A DNA stretch of 64,000 nt from JADLHS01 sp964594985 (GTDB lineage Bacteria > Verrucomicrobiota > Verrucomicrobiia > Limisphaerales > JADLHS01). The stretch covers positions 186,001 to 250,000 of the forward strand of contig CAZQNQ010000006.1 in assembly GCA_964594985.1 (NCBI GenBank). The letters are read 5' to 3'. Under the pieces are notes generated by a model. The model saw only the letters and a list, made by a program, of their open reading frames with translations. It ran no database searches and was not told the origin of the DNA. Positions 59,937 through 64,000 of the stretch are shown in pieces. Each line of letters opens with the position of its first letter. Positions within the stretch are counted from its first letter, which is position 1. The position numbers and the translations under genes were made by a program.

Positions 59937-60827
59937 TCATGCCTGCTTCGCCTTCGCCGGTTTCCAGCGGTTATGCACCCAAAACCAGTTGGCCGGGTCG
60001 CGGCGGATGGCGATCTCCAGGGCGCGATTCACATCCATCATGATGTCCGTGACGGGGCGCGGCTGGCCGTTGATGCGGGTGGGGATTTCATCGCCGGCTT
60101 CGATCTGCCATTGGGCCAGGCCGGTGCGGTAGCAGATGCTGGTGTGCAAGGGGCAATTGTAGCGCAGGGCAAACACGGCGGTGGCGGCGTTGACGGAACA
60201 CTCGTGACCGAGGAAAGGCAGGCGCACCGCTCCCAGCGAGGAGTGTTGATCCACCATCAGGCCCAGCAACAGGCCGGTGTCCGTCAGGGAGGCTCGCAGG
60301 GCGTCCGCTTCAGAACGCCGCTCAAAAAAACGGCAGCCGGATTTACTGCGCAATTCCAGGAGCGCCCGGTTCAATCCGGGTTGGGGCAGGGCGCGGTAAG
60401 TGGAAGCGCATTTGAACACGGGGATGAATTGTCCGAAGCGGGCGTACAGCTCGAAGTTGCCGAAATGCCCCAGGGCGACGATGCGACTCTGGGGGCCGGC
60501 CACGGAATCGTGCGGCAGGATTTTTTCCGCGCCGATGAAGGTGAAGTGCGAGCGGATGGCTTCCTGGCTCATCCCGGCGGTCTTGATGGCGCAGACATAA
60601 TTCTCCCCGAGCCGCCGGAAGTTTTCCTTCGCGATCGCGCGGATTTCCGCGCCGGATTTTTCCGGGAAACACATCGTCAAATTGCGCAACGCCACGCGCC
60701 GATGCCGGCCGTCCAGCCAGAAGGCGATCCGACCGCCCACGCGTCCAAGGCGGGCGATGCCGCGGAGGGGGACCGCCTGCATCAGCGCGATCAGCGAGCG
60801 GGCGAACCAATAGAGCAGGGTATCCAT
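59937..60827 (-). CDS. Lysophospholipid/lipid A acyltransferase (LpxL/HtrB-like)
   Basis: 296 residues from the ATG at 60827, two bases after the lpxK stop. It transfers a secondary acyl chain to a lipid A precursor at the inner membrane. An N-terminal hydrophobic segment (TLLYWFARSLIALMQAVPL) is followed by RRVALRNLTMCFPEKSGAEI, the H-x4-E catalytic motif in ALGHFGNFELY, the CASTYRALPQPGLNRALLEL block and GLMVDQHSSLGAVRLPFLGH. The end NRALEIAIRRDPANWFWVHN RW is typical. Pairing with lpxK confirms a lipid A role, although the exact acyl position is open. Confidence 0.9.
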   Translation of the reverse strand: MDTLLYWFARSLIALMQAVPLRGIARLGRVGGRIAFWLDGRHRRVALRNLTMCFPEKSGAEIRAIAKENFRRLGENYVCAIKTAGMSQEAIRSHFTFIGAEKILPHDSVAGPQSRIVALGHFGNFELYARFGQFIPVFKCASTYRALPQPGLNRALLELRSKSGCRFFERRSEADALRASLTDTGLLLGLMVDQHSSLGAVRLPFLGHECSVNAATAVFALRYNCPLHTSICYRTGLAQWQIEAGDEIPTRINGQPRPVTDIMMDVNRALEIAIRRDPANWFWVHNRWKPAKAKQA

Positions 60828-60829
60828 GA

Positions 60830-62002
60830 TCAACGGAAACAGATTTTACGCACGCAATCGCGGAAGTCGTCCGCGCCGCTGACGATGTTGATTTCGACCC
60901 GCATGAACAGGATCGGCAGGTCGCGCCGGTCCAGCTTCGGGAAACGCACGGCATCCTTTTGCGTGGTGACGATGATCTCCGCCTGCCGTTTCTTGCTGCG
61001 GTTGATGGCGTTGAGCACTTCCTGCTGCGTGAAGCGATGATGGTCGGCGAAGCGTTTCGAGTAAACGAGTTCCGCGCCGAGTTTGGCGAGACTGTGCTCG
61101 AAGCTCTCCGGCTGCGCGATGCCGCTCAACGATGCGACCTTCCGGCCTTTGATGAAATCGAGCGTCGTGCGTTCGCCGGTGAACACGTCTTCGAGATACA
61201 TCGGGCTGTGGACGCATTCGATGATGGGCGCGTTCGGGTTCAATGAGGCGATGCGCTGGCGCAATTCCCCGGTCTTGCCGTCGCTCTTGGTGATGAAGAT
61301 GGTGTGGGCGCGGGACAGGTGCGACGGCGGTTCACGCAGCGTGCCGCGCGGGAGCATGTGTTCGTTGCCGAACGGTTGCTGCCGGTCAATCAACACCACG
61401 TCGTGGCGGCGCCCCCGCAGATCCCAGTATTGAAAGCCGTCGTCGAGCAGCAGCGTGTCGCAGCCGAATTGTTCGATGGCGTAGCGACCGCTCTTCACGC
61501 GATCTTTGTCCACGAGCACGACCACATCCTTGAGATTCGAGGCAAGCATGTGCGGTTCGTCGCCGGCCATTTCGGAATCGAGCAGCAGCGATTTGCCGTC
61601 GGAGACCACGCGGGGCGGGGTGGAATCGCGCTGGAAGAGCAGGCGATCCAGCAACGATTTATGCAATGGAGGCGGCTTGGAGCGATAACCGCGCGAGAGG
61701 ATGGCGACGTTGCGGCCGGCGTCCCGGAGTTCGCGGGCGAATTTTTCCACGACCGGCGTCTTGCCCGTGCCGCCGACGGTCAGGTTGCCGATGGCGATGA
61801 CCTGCACGCCCAGCGTGGTGTCGCGGAGGATGCGGGCATTGTAGAGGAAACGCCGGAATTTCACCGCGACGGTGAACAACTTCGACCAGAAAAGCAAAAT
61901 GCCGCGGACGATGGCCGCGCGTTTGCCTTTTCGTTCATCGAAGATGACTTCGAGGACGAAGGTTTCGAGGACTTCGGTCCAGGCGCGGAAAGATTCTCGC
62001 AT
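60830..62002 (-). CDS. lpxK: Tetraacyldisaccharide 4'-kinase
   Basis: 390 residues from the ATG at 62002 (MRESFRAWTEVLETFVLEVI); the in-frame extension to 62053 is not family-like. It phosphorylates the 4' position of the lipid A disaccharide at the cytosolic face of the inner membrane. Motifs: P-loop VIAIGNLTVGGTGKTPVVEK, ILSRGYRSK, GDEPHMLASNL, VVVLVDKDR, DTLLLDDGFQYWDLRGRRHD with the catalytic Asp pair, LPRGTLREPPSHLSRAHTIF and SLSGIAQPESFEHSLAKLGA. It is followed two bases later by the acyltransferase, as in many lipid A operons. Confidence 0.95.
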   Translation of the reverse strand: MRESFRAWTEVLETFVLEVIFDERKGKRAAIVRGILLFWSKLFTVAVKFRRFLYNARILRDTTLGVQVIAIGNLTVGGTGKTPVVEKFARELRDAGRNVAILSRGYRSKPPPLHKSLLDRLLFQRDSTPPRVVSDGKSLLLDSEMAGDEPHMLASNLKDVVVLVDKDRVKSGRYAIEQFGCDTLLLDDGFQYWDLRGRRHDVVLIDRQQPFGNEHMLPRGTLREPPSHLSRAHTIFITKSDGKTGELRQRIASLNPNAPIIECVHSPMYLEDVFTGERTTLDFIKGRKVASLSGIAQPESFEHSLAKLGAELVYSKRFADHHRFTQQEVLNAINRSKKRQAEIIVTTQKDAVRFPKLDRRDLPILFMRVEINIVSGADDFRDCVRKICFR

Positions 62003-62374
62003 GTTGTGCGCACATGCTGCCAAGTGCGGCGGGGCAGGGCAAGGACGCGCCATCGGATGGGTGTGATTGGAACTGCCGTTCCCCGGCGGCGGGCGAAGCG
62101 TTGGCGTTCAAGCTTCAGCTTGCTCCCGCCCACCACCCTCCGTCCGGACAAGCTAAAGCTTGAACTCCAACCAAAATAGCACGGCAGTTTCAGTCCCGCC
62201 GCCGTCAGCCGGAGCGCGGCTGTCCCAGCCGCAGCGCGTTTGAGCGTCAAACGATCCAGAAAATCAGCTCGCGACCTTTTGTTGCATTTGCACCCGCTGC
62301 GGCTGAGGACAGCCGCGCGGCGGCGTGATTTGGATTTGCCCGGCAGCGCGCGGTCTGCTCAAATGCCAGTCCTT
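62003..62374. other. Intergenic region between lpxK and the AsmA-like gene
   Basis: 372 bases with divergent starts. 62069-62193 holds palindromic family 2. The rest (62194-62374) has GC-rich words with CGCAGC / GCTGCG inverted pieces but no recognised promoter or gene. Confidence 0.5.
62069..62193. repeat. Palindromic repeat family 2, copy 2
   Basis: GTTGGCGTTCAAGCTTCAGC (from 62100) pairs with GCTAAAGCTTGAACTCCAAC (to 62171), two mismatches, loop 26 bases. Outer GGAACTGCCGT (62069) and ACGGCAGTTTC (62181) pair as a second stem. The arms match 56797-56869 and the tail matches there too. Confidence 0.75.
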
Positions 62375-63169
62375 ATGAAAAAGACTTTGATCCGCGGTTT
62401 GGTGGTCGTGGTCATCCTGGGCATCGTGGTCGTGGCGGCGGTTATCATGTCGCTTGATTCCGCCATCAAGAAGGGCGTGGAAACCTTCGGCCCGCAGGTG
62501 GCCAAAGTGCCGGTGACCCTGGACAAGGTCAGCCTGTCGTTGTTTTCCGGCAATGCCGCCCTGCGGGGGTTGGCGATCGGCAATCCTGAAGGTTACAAAA
62601 CGACAAACGCGATGAGCCTCGGGCTGGCCAGCGTGACGGTTTCGCCCGGATCAATTTTCTCGGACAAGGTGGTGGTGAAATCCATCCGCGTGGAAGCTCC
62701 GAAGGTCACGTTCGAGTTCGGCCCGGGCGGCAACAATCTCCAGCGCATCCAGAAGAACCTCGAGGAGTTCACCGGGGGCAGTTCCACCAATGCGGCGCAG
62801 CCGGCGGCGGAATCCAAGCCCGGCAAGAAATTGCAGGTGGACGAAGTGGTGATCACCGGCGGCTCGGTCTCGCTGGGCGCGGCGCTGTTGGGCGGCAAGA
62901 TCATCGAGGCGCCGCTGCCCGAAATCCGGCTCGAAAAACTTGGCCAGGGCCCGGAAGGCATCACCGGCGCGGAACTCGGCACGGTCATTCTCAACAAGAT
63001 CAGCGAAGAGGCCATCAAGACTTACGGCGACAAGCTCGCGCAAGCCGGAGCCGAGGCTCTGCATAATCTCTCGCAGAGTGCCACCAATGCGGCGAACAAG
63101 GCCATGGGCGAGGCTTTGGACAAGGCGTCGAAAGGTCTCGGCGATTTGCTGACTCCAAAGAAGAAATAG
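62375..63169 (+). CDS. Membrane-anchored AsmA-like protein of unknown function
   Basis: 264 residues from the ATG at 62375. A single N-terminal membrane segment (LIRGLVVVVILGIVVVAAVI) is followed by an AsmA-like periplasmic beta region. VPVTLDKVSLSLFSGNAALR, GLAIGNPEGYKTTNAMSLG and KSIRVEAPKVTFEFGPGGNN are typical of the 'defined layer' strands of AsmA/DUF748-type proteins, but this one is much shorter than AsmA itself. A linker (GGSSTNAAQPAAESKPGKK) leads to a further strand block and a C-terminal Ala-rich amphipathic helix (KLAQAGAEALHNLSQSATNA). The role could be in envelope lipid traffic, by family analogy only. Confidence 0.75.
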   Translation: MKKTLIRGLVVVVILGIVVVAAVIMSLDSAIKKGVETFGPQVAKVPVTLDKVSLSLFSGNAALRGLAIGNPEGYKTTNAMSLGLASVTVSPGSIFSDKVVVKSIRVEAPKVTFEFGPGGNNLQRIQKNLEEFTGGSSTNAAQPAAESKPGKKLQVDEVVITGGSVSLGAALLGGKIIEAPLPEIRLEKLGQGPEGITGAELGTVILNKISEEAIKTYGDKLAQAGAEALHNLSQSATNAANKAMGEALDKASKGLGDLLTPKKK

Positions 63170-63222
63170 CGCGCGGCGTGGATCACGGGCGCGTTGGTTC
63201 GTCCCGCAGGGACGTTTGAACG

Positions 63223-63788
63223 CTTGTCATTACCCAGAAGTGTTTCATTTGTGGTGGAGGGTGGCTAATCCTTCACACATCCACATCAAGCGTTGCCAGC
63301 CGCGCGGTGCAATGATCACATTCTGATTCGTCCAGCCACCCTTGGGCCGCCCGAGTTTCCGTTCTAACATCGCCAGCAGTTCGGGGCCAAAACTCGCCGC
63401 CGCTTCAAACGTCTCCGGCCGGGCGCGCGCGCTAGCAGCTTCGCGCCAGATGCGGGGCGAGGATGCACTCAAAGCTCACGCCGCGTTGGCCGAAGAACCG
63501 GCAGGCCGCTTTGAGTTCTGCCCAGTGAGGGAAGGCTTGCGGCAATGTGCCTCTTGGCAAGGTGGCCAGAGGTGTGGCGATGTTCACGAGTCGTTTGGTG
63601 CGGCGCGGGTCGCCCAGCCCAGCCAGGCCAAACTCGCTTTGAGCCCAGTGCGCGGGCGGATGCAGAGGCGTGTTCATAAACCGACCGGGAAGGAACCGAT
63701 TCGGCGTGCCGCAGCAACGCCCACGCACCCAATAAACTCCTATTCACCAACCTAACTCAAGCCCTAAAAACTTGTGGGTAATGACAAG
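63223..63788. mobile_element. Internally deleted IS4-family element
   Basis: Inverted ends CTTGTCATTACCCAGAAGT (63223-63241) and ACTTGTGGGTAATGACAAG (63770-63788) match at 18 of 19 bases. Inside lies only a broken IS4-type transposase gene. No clear target-site duplication is visible outside the ends, so the element is probably old. Confidence 0.8.
63245..63677 (-). pseudogene. IS4/Tn5-type transposase, internally deleted
   Basis: From 63677 the reading MNTPLHPPAHWAQSEFGLAG, LGDPRRTKRLVNIATPLA, GTLPQAFPHWAELKAACRFF and SFECILAPHLA is the DNA-binding N-terminus of Tn5-like IS4 transposases. In another frame, from about 63400, the C-terminal end appears (FGPELLAMLERKLGRPKGGW, then LMWMCEGLATLHHK). 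The ~300 residues between, with the DDE triad, are missing. Inactive. Confidence 0.8.
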
Positions 63789-63862
63789 CCATGAATGGCT
63801 GGGCTATTTTCAAATGCGGTGGCTCGAGTTTCGGAATAGGGCGAGCATCGCTCCCGGTGGGT

Positions 63863-64000
63863 TTATTCCCAAGGAGAAATGTCCCGGGCTTTGTTCAGAA
63901 GTTTGGTGGCCGGACGGCATTTTCCCGGTGTGCCCTCAAACGCACAGTTCCCATCGGGCCGGAACATCGCCAGACTTCCGGCGTAACCAGACTGACAAAG
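63863..64000 (-). CDS. 3' end of an unidentified gene entering from the right
   Basis: 45 codons are open from the window edge to a TAA at 63863: LCQSGYAGSLAMFRPDGNCA, FEGTPGKCRPATKLLNKARD, ISPWE. The three cysteines, Gly turns and clean end look like a genuine protein terminus and not a chance frame. Family not recognised. Its start lies outside the window. Confidence 0.5.
   Translation of the reverse strand, partial: LCQSGYAGSLAMFRPDGNCAFEGTPGKCRPATKLLNKARDISPWE

Overview
The window looks like a chromosomal segment of a free-living, polysaccharide-degrading bacterium of the Verrucomicrobiota (Limisphaerales/Pedosphaera-like). This is inferred from several traits together: a PEP-CTERM exported protein, two large pseudopilin-like proteins with the [20 protein letters not shown] signature, many secreted glycoside hydrolases with no SusC/SusD pair, a GloVer tandem-repeat protein, RAYT-transposase debris, GC-rich coding DNA and abundant palindromic intergenic repeats. 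LpxK and an LpxL-type acyltransferase show a Gram-negative envelope. No rRNA, tRNA or CRISPR array was seen.

Layout. (1) 1-7955, minus strand: a likely operon of PEP-CTERM protein, exported beta-rich protein, pseudopilin, GH97, GH99-like enzyme and a two-component-regulator-type propeller protein that runs off the left edge. (2) 8307-9389: a phosphofructokinase. (3) 9390-12880: a repeat and pseudogene graveyard with two decayed RAYT transposases, one inside a 305-bp element with perfect 31-bp inverted ends. It also holds a GH3 N-terminal scrap, an RHS-repeat scrap and two AT-rich orphan genes. (4) 12882-20751: a corrinoid-dependent methyl-transfer cluster. It comprises a UroD/MtaA-superfamily methyltransferase, a DUF4288 protein, a corrinoid protein fused to a Virulence_fact domain and PurU, with a facing operon of RACE-type activator, MetH-activation-like protein, small unknown protein and homocysteine methyltransferase. 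(5) 20957-24798: mannonate dehydratase, SDR oxidoreductase, ROK regulator and AraC regulator. (6) 24818-56566: a glucuronoxylan-oriented locus with pseudopilin, LamG protein, GH30, sialate-O-acetylesterase-like esterase, GloVer protein, GH43, SGNH hydrolase, GH2, YjhG-type xylonate dehydratase, MFS transporter, FAH-family enzyme, GH115, GH8, TolB-like protein, CE15 and a second GH43. A 2443-bp perfect tandem duplication breaks the GH2/dehydratase border. (7) 57067-63169: housekeeping genes ftsK, an LpxL-like acyltransferase, lpxK and a single-pass anchored protein. (8) 63223-63788: an internally deleted IS4-family element, followed by the end of a further gene.

How the genes may work together. 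CE15, GH115, GH30, GH43 and GH8 together are what is needed to strip and cleave (4-O-methyl)glucuronoxylan. The products would be xylose, fed to YjhG and the FAH enzyme in an oxidative pentose route, and (4-O-methyl)glucuronate, fed to UxuA and the SDR. The corrinoid methyltransferase cluster lies directly beside the UxuA/SDR pair, and the two leading genes share a conserved upstream element. My main hypothesis is that this cluster removes the 4-O-methyl group of methylglucuronate, or another plant methoxyl group. It would pass the methyl group to tetrahydrofolate or homocysteine, with PurU draining the C1 pool to formate. This is inference from context and is not shown by the sequence.
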